Below are positions 21,993 through 33,264 of a DNA stretch of 64,000 bases, one piece after another; position 1 is the stretch's first letter, and the number at the start of each line of letters is the position of its first letter. Position numbers and translations under genes: made by a program. Source of the DNA: Toxorhynchites rutilus septentrionalis. Its lineage: Eukaryota; Arthropoda; Insecta; Diptera; Culicidae. Under the pieces are notes generated by a model, which worked only from the letters and a program-made list of their open reading frames with translations, did not search any database and was not told where the DNA came from. The DNA lies in NCBI RefSeq assembly GCF_029784135.1, contig NC_073746.1, positions 64,420,763 through 64,484,762 on the forward strand, in the 5' to 3' direction.

Positions 21993-22301
21993 AGTGTGAA
22001 TAGTAATGAAGTCAAGCCACGTGAGATGTAAGAGTTTTCAAATGTTAAAAAATGTCTGACGGTGAATTTTCTACGATTATAATATTGTTTTTCTGTATCA
22101 TATATCCTCTGAACTGTAGCACTCAGTTGGTATGCAAATAAATAGGATGTGCATCGGAAATGAACCTGAGTTATTTCTTTTTTTCTCCACTAGAATGAGA
22201 CAGAGTTGTCACTGGACGAACATTTTTGATGCTTCGAAACCTCAAGTCAATTCTCGCATCTCATTTTAGCTTGCCGAATGAAGGGGCAGCAATAATGAGT
22301 A

Positions 22302-22400
22302 CAGTCATACCTCGATATAAGGCAATCTCGATATAAAGCAACCTCGATATATCGTAACTTTTACCTCCATATAGAGTAACTTTTCAAATGTAAAACTAAA
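22302..22400 (+). mobile_element. Left end of a pogo/Tigger-like MITE
   Basis: TA followed by CAGTCATACCTCGATATAAG and two further CTCGATAT repeats is the pogo-like terminal pattern also seen at 50133. No right end was found; a family 1 repeat follows at once. Confidence 0.5.
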
Positions 22401-22417
22401 CAATACAGAAATAGTTT

Positions 22418-22880
22418 TGACGAAGGACTACATCTTTCATTTCTATACCGGGTTGTAAAATCAAAGTTTCGAAAACGAAAGCGTTACGCCGGAGACCGAG
22501 ATTTTGAGCGTTAATAGCTCTTAAACAACTGAACGAAATGGTATGATAAACACTTCATTCGAAAGATAAAATGTCTACGCGTTATATACTTGTTACTTTT
22601 TCATCCAAAAACTTGATTCAATAGCTCTAAAATTGCTTCAATACAAGCTATTAAAATCACCAATCGGTACATAAGCGAGCGCCGCTCGGAAACCAACTCA
22701 TAATCTTTAGGAATTCCCGCTCTACGCGCACTGGCAAACGATGTTTACTCAGTAATTTCTCAAACGAAAAATGGGTGTTGTGAGAAAGGATTAGCAAATG
22801 CAAAAACGACAAACGGGAGAAGGAGATGTTTGGAGGGTGAAAGGAAATTGGCAGAAAACATCTTCATTTTATCTTTCGAA
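22418..22880 (+). mobile_element. Hairpin-tailed repeat family 1 (copy a)
   Basis: Starts with a degenerate terminal palindrome (GACGAAGGACTACATC), then CATTTCTATACCGGGTTGTA and GTTACGCCGGAGACCGAGAT, near-identical to 29612-29840. Its inner block AGGAATTCCCGCTCTACGCG recurs at 30517. Tail not seen. Confidence 0.65.
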
Positions 22881-23221
22881 TAATGTGATTATCATACCAC
22901 TTCCTTTTGCCAGAAAGAGATTAATAATGCTCAAAGGAGGAATCGAATCCTTCGAGAAAATACCCAGCGCAAATTAGAATCGACTATCGATTGCGCCATT
23001 CGTACACAAATAATATTATAATGCAGTTTCATCAAAGCGATTTCTTCGATATGGGGAAATATTCACTACATCATGTCATGTATATCATATTCTTCATTAT
23101 CAAATCCATATCCATGGCACCTATCGGTATCGAATTGTCATCGACACCACGATTTTCGCTAAATGCTCCTTTCAGTTCGGCCTGCAAAAAACTTTTCTGA
23201 ACTCTAATCCATCAAATTTGG

Positions 23222-23237
23222 AACCCTGAAAAGGGCC
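23222..23237 (-). promoter_or_regulatory. Histone 3'-end stem-loop of the minus H3 copy
   Basis: GGCCCTTTTCAGGGTT on the minus strand, ~23 bp past the H3 C-terminus. It fits the replication-dependent histone mRNA stem-loop (consensus GGYYCTTTTCAGRRCC) with the last base pairs of one arm decayed. Confidence 0.85.
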
Positions 23238-23259
23238 GTTGATTATATGCTAAGTTAAT

Positions 23260-23586
23260 AGCACGCTCTCCTCGGATACGAGGGGCCAGCTGGATGTCCT
23301 TGGGCATAATGTGACGCGCTTTGCGTGGATAGCACACAAATTGGTATCTTCGAATAGGCCTCCTGCAGTGCCATAACCGCGGAACTTTGACGAGCAAGTC
23401 GGTTTTGAAGTCCTGGGCAATTCCACGAACCAAACGCTGCAAAGGTAGCTTGCGGATTAGCAATCATGTCGACTTCTGATAGCGACGAATTTCACGCAAA
23501 GATCCCGGTCGATAGCGATGTGGCTTCTTCACACTTCCTGCGACTGGTGCGCTTATCCGAGCTGCTTTCGTGGTGCCTTACCACCG
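23260..23586 (-). pseudogene. Histone H3 pseudogene (minus copy)
   Basis: Minus-strand frames give [40 protein letters not shown] and [18 protein letters not shown], unmistakably H3. Frameshifts and a stop break it: the ALQEA segment is out of frame and the stop after ERA is lost. The first ~12 residues are absent where a Tc1-type MITE begins at 23587. Faces away from a second H3 copy at 24052, forming a divergent pair. Confidence 0.93.
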
Positions 23587-23893
23587 TAATGTATTTGAAT
23601 CCAGACACTTTGCGTTACATTCAATATCATACCGCAGCCACAACATTTTATGCATGTTGAATAATTATTGATTAGTAACTATCAAGTAACTATCAGTAAC
23701 TGTATAAGCTTAGGTTAGGTTTTGAATTAAAGAGACTTTAAACTCTGAGAGTTCATTCGTCTCTAACTATATTAGTCACTATTAATCGCATTAATTCAAC
23801 ATGAAAAAAATGTTATGGCTGTGGTATGATATTGAATGTAATACAAAGTGTCCGGATTAAAAAGCACCCGGAATCAAATACATTACTGTATAC
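23587..23893. mobile_element. Tc1-type MITE inside the H3 pair
   Basis: Inverted ends share TAATGTATTTGA and ACACTTTGNNTTACATTCAA, continuing through ATATCATACC. The left arm lacks a 16-base piece (TTCCGGGTGCTTTTTA) kept in the right arm. Between the arms lies the AGAGAC hairpin with a TTAGGTTAGG tract at 23710-23764. Confidence 0.65.
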
Positions 23894-24051
23894 TTACTTC
23901 GATGTTATTCGTTTCTCTCTCAGGCTAAGCTACGAATATAATAAAAGGGGTGGGATTTACATTCCATACTGTTATGGATTATAAAATGACGTTTCCTTTG
24001 CTTTCGTTCATTTCTTACTCTACTCTCGCACCGTGAGGACTCGTTTCATCG

Positions 24052-24401
24052 GGACCAAACAGACAGCTCGTAAATCTACCGGTGGTAAAGCAGCTCGGAG
24101 AAGCGCATCAGCCGCAGGAAGTGTGAAGAAGCCACATCGATACCGACCGGGAACCATCTCTTTGTGTTAAATTCGTCGCTATCAGAAGTCGACCGAATTG
24201 CTGATTCGCAAGCTACCTTTACAGCGTATGGTTCGTGGAATTGCCCAGGACTTTAAACCGACTGGCGCTTCCAAAGCTTCGCGGTTATGGCACTGCAGGA
24301 AGCCTATTCGAAGATACCAATTTGTGTGCTATCCATGCAAAACGCGTCACATCATGCCCAAGCACATTCAGCTGGCCCATCGTATTCGAGGAGAGCGTGC
24401 T
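24052..24401 (+). pseudogene. Histone H3 pseudogene (plus copy)
   Basis: Begins [13 protein letters not shown] and continues through [34 protein letters not shown] and RIRGERA. The start codon and several short segments are lost (for example the KQLATKAA region is shortened), and frames shift near 24165 and 24265. Upstream (23940-24045) is a histone-like leader with an AATATAATAAAAGG TATA-like element and TCTCGCACCGTGAGGAC. A stem-loop follows. Downstream it abuts a Tc1 transposase fragment. Confidence 0.93.
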
Positions 24402-24423
24402 ATTACCTTAGCATATAATCAAC

Positions 24424-24439
24424 GGTCCTTTTCAGGGTG
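24424..24439 (+). promoter_or_regulatory. Histone 3'-end stem-loop of the plus H3 copy
   Basis: GGTCCTTTTCAGGGTG, 22 bp past the H3 C-terminus; canonical loop with partly decayed stem pairs. Confidence 0.8.
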
Positions 24440-24444
24440 AATAT

Positions 24445-25040
24445 GAAAAAAACGACTAAAGTTTGCTATGGCATATGTAAATAGACGTAAGGAGTTCTGG
24501 AGCAAGGTCGTTTATACGGATGAGCCGAAAACCAATATCTTTGAATCGAGTGGAAGACAGATGGCGTGGAGGAAACCAGGATCGGTGCTTCAGATTCAGC
24601 ATTTAGTTATAACAGTAAAACACGGCGGCGGTAGTCAGATGATGCATGGTACATTGGCGGCTTCTGGTGTTTATCGATTCGGCGATGAACAAGATGGCTT
24701 AATTGATCTTCCTGAAACGTAACCTGCAGTCTCCCGTTCAGAAATTCGGTCTCCCACGTGATTACTACTTTCAACAGAATAATGACCCGAAGCAAACTGA
24801 CGTCGTGGTGCTGAATTGTCTGCTCTATTATGTCTCAATCAACTCAAAAAACCTCCGGAATCACTCAACTCGAACACTATTGAGTATATATGGAAATCAA
24901 GAACCATCTATCCATCAAAATCCAGGGAACGAAGCGGAACTTAAAACGACGATTACGGAGATCTGGGAGGTAATCCAGTCTACAGTGACCAAAAATCTTG
25001 CCTTGGTGCTTGCAGGAAGTGCTGGATGCCAAGAGGGGGC
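24445..25040 (+). pseudogene. Tc1-like (DD34E) transposase fragment
   Basis: Frames read EFWSKVVYTDEPKTNIFESS, MAWRKPGSVLQ, VKHGGGSQMMHGTLAASGV, then LQSPVQKFGLPRDYYFQQNN and ELKTTITEIWEVIQSTVTKN. The first catalytic Asp (YTDE) remains. The second is changed to Asn (FQQNND where Tc1 has FQQDND), and the DLNPIE region with the Glu is frameshifted. The N-terminal DNA-binding part is missing; the fragment starts a few bases after the H3 stem-loop. Confidence 0.85.
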
Positions 25041-25282
25041 CATACCAAATAATAGGGGAATTGATTTTTGTTATCTGTTTACATTTCTGAACTGATTTGA
25101 ATTCTATTTTCAAAAAAACTTGAACTGTACACTCAATTTTGCTACGCCTCAATTGGAGTTTTTTTATTTGTGTTTCAAATATGAAGTAGAATGTAACCAT
25201 TTCAATTTTTTTTCTTATCACTACATGAGAGTAAAATGGATCGATTTTACGATGAATATAAGTCGCATTCAATTATTTATTT

Positions 25283-25500
25283 TGACGTAGGACTACCTCT
25301 TACATTAAGAGTGCCAAATCGGAAAACAGGTCACGTTTTTAAGTTTTTTAAAAATAAAGTTAACGTTAATAACAATTTTTTGCTGCGAACGGATTTTAAC
25401 GATTTGCATACCAATCGAATCGGAAATTTTCTAAGATTTGTTTGATATGCTATACATTACAATCTCATAGTCTGTATATGGTTTAAATTGATAAAAGACA
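25283..25500 (+). mobile_element. Hairpin-tailed repeat family 2 (copy b, truncated)
   Basis: Starts GACGTAGGACTACCTCTTAC followed by GAGTGCCAAATCGGAAAACA and the AACGATTTGCATACCAATCG block shared with 15990. No TATA segment or tail. Confidence 0.65.
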
Positions 25501-27244
25501 GGTGGGTAATGTCGTAGGACTACACCAAGGGGTGTCCATTATTCGAATATAATGGAGCACAGATCCTAGAATGATCAACTTTTCATGTACAAAATTACAG
25601 AAAAAAAAACAAAGGATAAAATAAAACCTCAGCACTCAGCAAACACTCAAACGTTTAAATTCAAATACGAAAAAATCAAAATTTGTCGTGCAAATGTTGC
25701 AGGGGTTATTGTTCAGCCGGCAACGAACACATACTTGATGGCAAGCATATCGTAATAGGAATTTACCGTCTGGTATCGTGATATCATCGGGCTTTGCACT
25801 CCTCATGAATAACTGTGTACTACTAGTCAATCCCTTTCATACCCATATTGATGGGGCTTTGAGAAAATATTTAATCCGCCATTTTGTAGCGGTCGCCATC
25901 TTGGATTTTCTATATAATGAAATATGCAGTTTTATAATGACTACAGAGATAAAGATGTGTTCCAAATTTCAAATCAACCGGTCAACAGGAAAGGGGTCAA
26001 ATTTCAATTAATGTGGTACAGCGCCATAGACAAACATGTTACATACACACATACAAATATGTCACAGCTAAATAAAACCATTTAAAAACTCCAGCATTCT
26101 ATCAAATCGAGCGCGATTAGCCACTCATTCACCCGGCGCGACGCTTCCACCGCTTTTAACACACTTCGAAGGGTCTCCTGCTCCACATCCCATTGAAACT
26201 CATGTCTCTCACTCTCCATAATATACGACAGGTCCATAATATACGAAGCGTAGAGGTTTATCGCTCGCGAGAGGAAAAATTTCACTCTCTCCCAGTGTTT
26301 GTGCGTCCAGTAACTGAAATAGAACAAAAAGAGAAAGCAACATAAAAAAGAGTTCAATCCCTTCTTTCCTTCACTTTCCATCATGCATTGGATGTGATTA
26401 TAGATATGACTGTCCATTTCAAACCCCCCCCCCTCCTCAGTACAATTATTTCAATAATTTAAATTTACCACCTACGAATGAATTTGCTTTTCCGTACATA
26501 CCTAATATCGCTTCTCTGTCAACTCACAAACCGAAATATAACCATCAGCGAATTCAATTTTGCAAATAAACCACTCAAAATGCTTAATATCGAAGCCGCA
26601 AAAGTTACATCCACACGCGGAATCATGTTCAATTTTCGGTTCTTGTTTCTCTATTCCACTTTTGATCAGTATTCATTGTCATAGAATGGATTAAATATTA
26701 TAGAATAGCATGTAGAAGGATTTCCCATCAACAGAAATTAGAAATTCGTAATGCAACTATACAAATCAACCACCTGTCCATCATACCCCCACTGTCCGTC
26801 TTACCTGCGGCTCCCCTACCCATGGTTGCTTGTAATGAATAGCTGTTTGCTGCTGGAGCGCAGACAAAATGTATGGGAAAGTAGGGAATTCTTTCTTCCA
26901 ATTTTTCATCAATTTGAACTTTATATGAGCTGAAAACCCGTAATGTGTAGCATATAAACAATTGCTGAGGATATTTCCTATCAATGTGTGATCAATGTCA
27001 ATCAATGTCAATAACGGGCATCTTATGCAACCGCTAAAATAGAAAAAAAAAAACGAAGGGGAATAGTGAAAAGAAAGAATCGTTATTTCTCGAAATGATT
27101 CTACAAAACCACGCATGTTTAATGGCACCTTTTCAGGGTCCCAGGAACTTTTTACTAAAGAGTTATTTCTGAAATTTCAACGTTTTCGCAAATAATATCC
27201 AAAATGATAAACCAACAAATTAAAAAAAAAAGATTGCGTTCTCC
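25501..27244. other. Tract with weak repeat traces, no gene
   Basis: A palindrome fragment at 25510 (GTCGTAGGACTACACCAAGG). Minus-strand frames at 26082-26417 and 26781-27128 have no recognisable domain. 27040-27170 resembles 30900-31020 inverted. Confidence 0.35.
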
Positions 27245-27285
27245 TACGTCCTAAGCGGTCGTGTCTCGGATACAACCCTTCGAAT
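27245..27285 (+). repeat. Hairpin tail of a hairpin-tailed repeat (isolated end)
   Basis: CTCCTACGTCCTAAGC followed by a hairpin at 27257-27277 with arms GGTCGTGTC and GATACAACC. The matching left end was not located. Confidence 0.55.
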
Positions 27286-29560
27286 TATTTTAACCCCGAA
27301 ATTTTTTTAACCCCCGAAACTAGGTAACCACTAGTGTTGTTCACAATTCATAATGATTAAGTGATTGCGAGAATAGTAATTGGATATTATTAGTTATTCC
27401 TTTAACATATACTAAAATGCTTGTTATAAAACTGTGTTAAAGTATCTAGTGAATTTGTTATTACTTTCTGTTTATTACTATTTCTTCTATTATTACTACT
27501 TTTTGTTTTAGTTTTCTCCGTCAAATGCAAATTTCAGAATTGAATCCCGTGAAAGATTTTTATTAAAAAGTTTCTCGTTCTATCGTTGTTGTTTGTTGTT
27601 TGAAAAATAAAACTTCCCACGAATGGAAAAAAAATCTTTTGATCCTAAGCAGAATGTGTGTGTGTGCAAAGTTCCATCAAAACTTTGAATGGTCTAGTCT
27701 TAATTTATACTTACACAATGCTTTTTATAAAACATAAAGCGCAATTGAATGATTGTGCATTTAAAATCCCATTACACAACCGGTATCTAACCGTTCAGGA
27801 ATAAGGATTATTACTATTCAATTGTATAGCATACGCTATTAAAATGGACCTTTGTTGAAGTGCAAGCTTTGATTCAATCAATCGTGACTGATTGGATCCT
27901 AGCGAACAGTAAATCGGTGTGCCAACGCGTCATTTGCAGGATGATTGTTCTTATTGTTAGTTTAATTAATTGGATTATGTAGGTGCTAAATTCACCGCGA
28001 GATCAAATCACATTCGATGGACAATGCTTGGTACAAACATTGATAGATGCATCGACAAAGTCTAACATCGCAATTGTGATCATGGCTCGAAATGGCGAAA
28101 GTCATGTCAAAATATATTTCGATGTATTCAAAAGTCGATCGGCTGGTTTATAGGTACATTATGACTGTTTATGGGCAGATTTCGTAAGGTTGTTTCTTTA
28201 CAGCTTTCGTTCTACTTCTATTTAAGCATTAGTATCAATTATTAATTGTGTAAACCAAAGGTTGATTTCGACGGAAAGGAACGGAAAGGGGGAATAATCC
28301 TCGAAGCATATTGCAAAACAATGAATCATTTTCCAGCATCTTCCTTGTCAATGTAGCATTCAGAGCATTCACAATGCTTTGTATCGATTCAGAGAGGGAT
28401 GTCATCAGCACATCCTTGTGACACTTGACAGAAATGCACCATATGATGTGATACAAATGAGTCACATATCTCTATACAAAATGGTACCATTGAAACAATC
28501 GATGAGTCGTCAGTGAAATTTTTCCCCACATTAATCGTACTCACAAGTATGACTTGTTGGCAGGCTTGAGTTGTAATTAGTAACAACAAGCGGACGACGC
28601 ACTTTCGTTGGCTGTTGGCAGCAAAAAAGGAGAAGATTGGTATCGATATTGACTTTAGTCACAGCTTGTTTACTATCCTAGTCATCGCTTCGCATCTTCG
28701 ATGTGGTTTTGTTTTGCTGAGCTAGTAACGTCTGAGGCCATATCTTCTGACACGAGAGCCAGCCCAGGCCAGGCCAGGCCAGCCTTTTGAGCTCTACCGA
28801 AAATGCGAAATGGCAACTATTTCTCGCTGGGGCATAAATAGGAAAACCCACACGCTGTCCTTATCTCGGGGCATAATTATTAATGAATCTTCGGACGGAG
28901 ACGTCGACGACGTCGGTGATGAAGGTTAGTTATCGCCAATGCTGTAGTAGACTTGTTAATGTTTCAGCGCGCTTCAGTTAAACGGAATACCAACATTAAA
29001 GTAACGACAAATTACTATGACTATTAGTATTCATAAACCTGAAATGGGTACATGATGAAGTGTTGCAGGAAAAGTAAGATAAAAATTTTACACCACCTTC
29101 TTATGGTTTCGCACTTCAAGTGCGATTGCACATGGTTTTAGAATAACCTGCTGCTATTATATTTTTGTTTCAAGCAAAACGTCAGGAGAATCTTGAAGAA
29201 TTAAGTAGAAATTGGTATTAATTCAAGCGAACTTTGTTTTTCAAGTAAAAATTGTTTCTTTTCCGTTACTTTGGTAACTCTCGTGAATCTCGAATTCGAA
29301 ATTTTGTTCCTCGCTACTGTTAGCTAGATTGTGGTGAAGGGAACGAAAAATGCTAATTATTATTTCAGCATGTTTTACACGGACTGAGAGACGCAGGGTT
29401 TTGCACACATTACACGTAAACAATGGCGAGTTTACAGCAAGCAAGACGTTATATTTATCTTCCATATATATACAAAATCTCGTGTCACGGTGTTTGTTAC
29501 CGAACTCTTCCAAAATGGCTCGACCGATTTTGATGAAATTATGCTCAAAAAAATTCGAGG
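27286..29560. other. 2.3-kb tract without identified elements
   Basis: No transposon ends or convincing coding frames. A short AGGCC tandem (about 28763-28785) and GC-richer patches near 28730-28920 suggest possibly single-copy DNA. Could contain regulatory or untranslated sequence. Confidence 0.4.
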
Positions 29561-30055
29561 GGTTATATCCGAGACACGACCGCTTAGGACGTAGAACTAC
29601 CCAATCTTTTTTTTATGACGTAGGACTACGTTTTTCATTTCTATACCGGGGTGTAAAATAAAAGTTTCGAAAACGAAAACGTTACGCCGGAGACCGAGAT
29701 TTTGAGCGTTAATAGCTCTTAAACAACTGAACGAAATGGTATGATAAACACATCATTCGAAAGATAAAATATCTACGCGTTATATACTTGTTCCTTTTTC
29801 ATCCAAAAACTTGTTTCAATAGCGTTAAAATTGCTTTCAAAACAAGCTATTCAAATCACCAATCGGTTCGTTTCGTGGACACCGACTGGACAACGTCGTT
29901 GCTGGACGGCGAGGGATCGAGTGCCTGTCTCAAGACAATGAGGGTGGAGGTGTGGTGCTGGAGTAGAGTGAAGTTTTCCAAAGCCCCTTTCTCAAGGCTA
30001 GAGACGAAGGAACTGAAAAAGTTTAAAGTCTCTATAATACAAAACCTAACCTAAC
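29561..30055 (+). mobile_element. Hairpin-tailed repeat family 1 (copy b) joined to a reversed tail
   Basis: 29561-29581 is a reversed tail hairpin (arms GGTTATATC and GACACGACC, mixed types). From 29616 the family 1 start GACGTAGGACTACG continues through GTTACGCCGGAGACCGAGAT. It ends in a closed hairpin at 30000-30033 (AGAGACGAAGGAAC ... GTTTAAAGTCTCT) and a CCTAACCTAACC tract. Confidence 0.65.
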
Positions 30056-30509
30056 CTAAATCCACCCCGTTATAATTGAACAGCGATTGGAGCATGTTGT
30101 CGCTGTTGTGGTGAAGCTAATTTCGTTTATCATGAAAGCGCTGATGAACGGTGTCACCAAGAGCCTGTTTGTGCAGGCCAGAAGGGAATCCATCAGTAGG
30201 AGAGCGATGCCACAAACGGTTCTGCTTGAGACATCGGAGCAGCCATCATACACACACATACACGCGCGGACCTTTTTTGTTTGTGTTGCCATCCAGCATC
30301 GAGAAGATTCCGGAAAGATGTAATCATTGCTGAAAAATAATCTGACACTTCCCTTGTAATTGAAAATTACATTCAAGCGAAAGAGTTTATTATGTTTTCT
30401 ATTCATGTAATACTGCGACCAAATACATTTGGTTTTGTGATTTTTCAATCAAGTGCGATCAACGTAAGACCATGTCTTTCGGCAATTTATTAGAGGTGCA
30501 ATGAATCTT

Positions 30510-30880
30510 AAGAAGGAATTCCCGCTCTACGTGCACTGGCAAACGATGTTTACTCAAAAATTTCTCAAACGAGAAATGAAATTGTTAGAAAGGATGAGCG
30601 AACGCAAAAATTATGTAGACTGATTTGATGCAACAGATATTTTGTCTATTGGAAATGGAATACAAATCGTATCATAATACAACCAATGCATTATGTATTA
30701 TACAACTTTTGGGTGAATGCTTCTTTTGCTGAACATTGTGCCTCCAACGTAACGCTCTCGTTTTCGAAGTCCCCCAAATATTCATTTATTTATTCATTCA
30801 GAAGCAACTAAAAACAAATGATCACTAAACCAACGATAGTCCTACGTCGCCCTTGGGGTTATACCACAGATATAACCCAC
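30510..30880. repeat. Family 1 fragment and isolated hairpin
   Basis: 30517 repeats AGGAATTCCCGCTCTACGTG and GCAAACGATGTTTACTC from family 1. At 30835-30877 AGTCCTACGTCGCC precedes a hairpin with arms GGTTATACC and GATATAACC. Confidence 0.5.
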
Positions 30881-31439
30881 TTCCTGTTTTTTAAATTGTT
30901 CTTTCGGATATTATTTGCGAATACCTCGAAAGTTCATAAATAACTCTTTAGTGAAAAGTTCCGGGAACCCAGAAGGGTTTAATGGCTTGCGTGATTTTGT
31001 AGAACAATTTCGAGAAGCAACGATTGTTTCTTGCCTTTGCGAGAACAATACACTAATTGATCATATGTCGCAATTTGTTTCTTTAAATCACTGCACGCAT
31101 TGCACTGAGTATTTAACGAGAGGCTTCTTTCGTGCATCGCCATTCAACAAGCATCAAACAAATGACGTAGTTGCCCCAATATTGTCGAACATGTTGTGCT
31201 ACACGAGCCGCATCGATCCGCTAGCCATTGGATAAGCCCAACATCGCTCAACAAGACCAAATATATCGTAAAATGATACACTACAATGAGCAAGAAGCAT
31301 TGACTTGTAGCATGCATCAAGTCGAATAGATGGAATCCCGCCTTAACAGATGCACACAGTTGCAGCGATAAACTTCAAGTGAAATATTCACTAGCGTTCA
31401 CAGCTCGAGGGGAAACATAAAACACAAAACGATCAGAAA

Positions 31440-31915
31440 AAGCTATCTTTGTTGTTTTGGGCACAGAAAGATTCTGAGAATTTTCCTCAGAGGAGATGCA
31501 ATACTTATACGCTAGCGACAGCTTACTTCGCAATAAATTATTTACTGGATTTAAATCCAATAATTTATTTACTGGATTTAAACCCAACGATTCATTCATC
31601 TCCGACTGTTTCTATTCTAGCGGCTGCATAAGATGCTCGTTATTGACAGCTCTGTTCGGGAATGCACACAAATGGACAGAACAAATGTATGGGGAAATGG
31701 GAATGCTTCCAATTTTAATCAATTTAAACCATATATAGACTATTTGTAATGCATAGCATATTAAACAAATATTAGAACATTTCCGATTCGATTGGTATGC
31801 AAATCATTAAAATCCGTTCGCAGCAAAACTAGTTATTAACATCAACTTTATTTCATAAAAATGTGACCTGTTTTCAAGATTTGTCACCCTTAATGTAAGA
31901 CGTAGCCCTACGTCA
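31440..31915 (-). mobile_element. Hairpin-tailed repeat family 2 (copy c)
   Basis: Reversed copy: ends in GACGTAGGGCTACGTCTTAC (minus-strand reading) at ~31915 and includes a TATAAGTATTGCATCTCC segment with CTCTGAGGAAAATTCTC near 31475-31510, as at 16376. A 14-bp TTATTTACTGGATT duplication occurs at 31538-31575. Confidence 0.65.
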
Positions 31916-32189
31916 AATACTGGGTAAGCATAAGAATAGGTTGTAAAATATATACGATACCGCTATGATATTATTTATTTAATACCGAATAGGGTGGCCC
32001 TATGCAGAAAAAAAATCTGATTTTTTCTCTTAAATTTGGCTTCAAACAATTCATATAATCATAAATCCTATACCCTATATCCTTTTTTTAAACGTGGTTT
32101 TAGTATTTTCGTATAAAAAATTTTCAAATAATTTAACCGTCGTTCGTTTTTCAAACAGAAGTTTATTTATGCTGTTAAATGACAGAAGG

Positions 32190-32434
32190 CACTACGCCCG
32201 CTACATCGAACTTTCATCCACACATTCGCAAGTAACCTCACTTCGTCTAAATCCGGCCGTATCACTGGCGAGCAGGAAGTATTTTTGAATAAGCACAACG
32301 AATTATTGAAATACTTCAAATCACACTTGCTCGATTTACAAAATGACAATCACGCTATTGTCATCAATCCTGATAAAACACCTGCTGGAGAGCACGTGTG
32401 TAGATTCAATGCGCAGGCGGTGCTAGAATCATAG
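32190..32434 (+). pseudogene. Helitron replication-protein N-terminal fragment
   Basis: Frame from about 32210 reads TFIHTFASNLTSSK..., then VFLNKHNELLKYFKSHLLDL and VINPDKTPAGEHVCRFNAQA, ending at TAG 32432-32434. The NDNHAIVI-PDKTPAGEH-RFNA pattern is characteristic of the Helitron Rep N-terminal domain, which precedes the HUH nuclease and Pif1-type helicase. Neither of these follows, so this is a truncated relic. Flanking sequence includes hairpin-tailed repeat ends at 32488. Confidence 0.72.
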
Positions 32435-32487
32435 AAGGCTACTGCACAGTGATGCGAGAAATTGTGAATCGGAAAAAAATTGTAAGG

Positions 32488-32540
32488 GGTTGTATCTAGG
32501 ACACGACCGCATATTTTCGACGTAGAACTACGCAATTATA
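32488..32540 (-). repeat. Isolated hairpin tail and palindrome
   Basis: Hairpin at 32488-32508 with arms GGTTGTATC and GACACGACC, then CGACGTAGAACTACG. A tail fragment of a hairpin-tailed repeat. Confidence 0.55.
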
Positions 32541-32689
32541 TTATGCAATCCACTTGTTTACCACTTCGAATATTATTTTGGAATGAATCGAAATTTTTGT
32601 AATAGATTATGTTCTTCGTTCCAAATGAATTTGATGAACGTTTTACCTTTTACCTTTGATATTATGCCTAGGACTACCAAAATCTGTGA

Positions 32690-33260
32690 TCGGAAAAATT
32701 GTCAAATGATCATTGTATTTTACATTTCCCTCTGAAATAGTTGCACATCTCATGTTTACGTAGTCTCGAACCGCGAAATGTCATTCACCCCTAGTATCTG
32801 AAATGACGATTTTCCCAGTCTTCTCAGTTTAAAAGTACGTTTGAGGGAAGCATTCAGATCTGCATAACGACAAGCGAGTACAGAAGTACTCAACACAAAA
32901 AAATACCTCCGACTGGCATGTATTTGCAAAGCGGATTTTCCCAGGCACATTAATTTTGAAGTCCGTGTTAGGGAAACACAGGTCAGTGGGAAAAAAAACC
33001 CGACTTGCATGTTTTGAAAAAGCGGATTCTCCCAGGCGCATTGATTTTGAAGTCCGTGTTAAGGAAACCGTAAATCGGGCCAATCAACCCTTGGCAGTTA
33101 GGGTGTTTAGATAACGCTTGAAGTTTTACAGTTATTCAATTATTCATCTCATGAAAAATTTAATTGTGATATGCGCGTAGGAATAAATGTTTCCTATCAA
33201 TTGATGCAAACATCTTTCCAATCTGTTATGAAATGTTCGAGTTATAAACATTCGAAATAC
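32690..33260 (-). mobile_element. Hairpin-tailed repeat family 4, partial, with ~105-bp tandem units
   Basis: Two units carry TTTGAAGTCCGTGTTAGGGA / TTTGAAGTCCGTGTTAAGGA and CGGATT-TCCCAGGC, related to the minisatellite of family 3. The block CCTATCAATTGATGCAAACA near 33195 is shared with 49535 and 62855. Terminal palindrome and tail missing. Confidence 0.55.
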
Positions 33261-33264
33261 GTAG

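Noticed and set aside
26082..26417. Minus-strand 111-residue frame with a hydrophobic stretch
   Set aside because: No recognisable family; sequence shares blocks with dispersed repeats, so a gene call is not supported.
27110..27150. GGCACCTTTTCAGGGTCCC as a possible histone stem-loop
   Set aside because: The stem pairs poorly and the surrounding block also occurs inverted at 30950 without the loop, so it is a repeat with chance resemblance.
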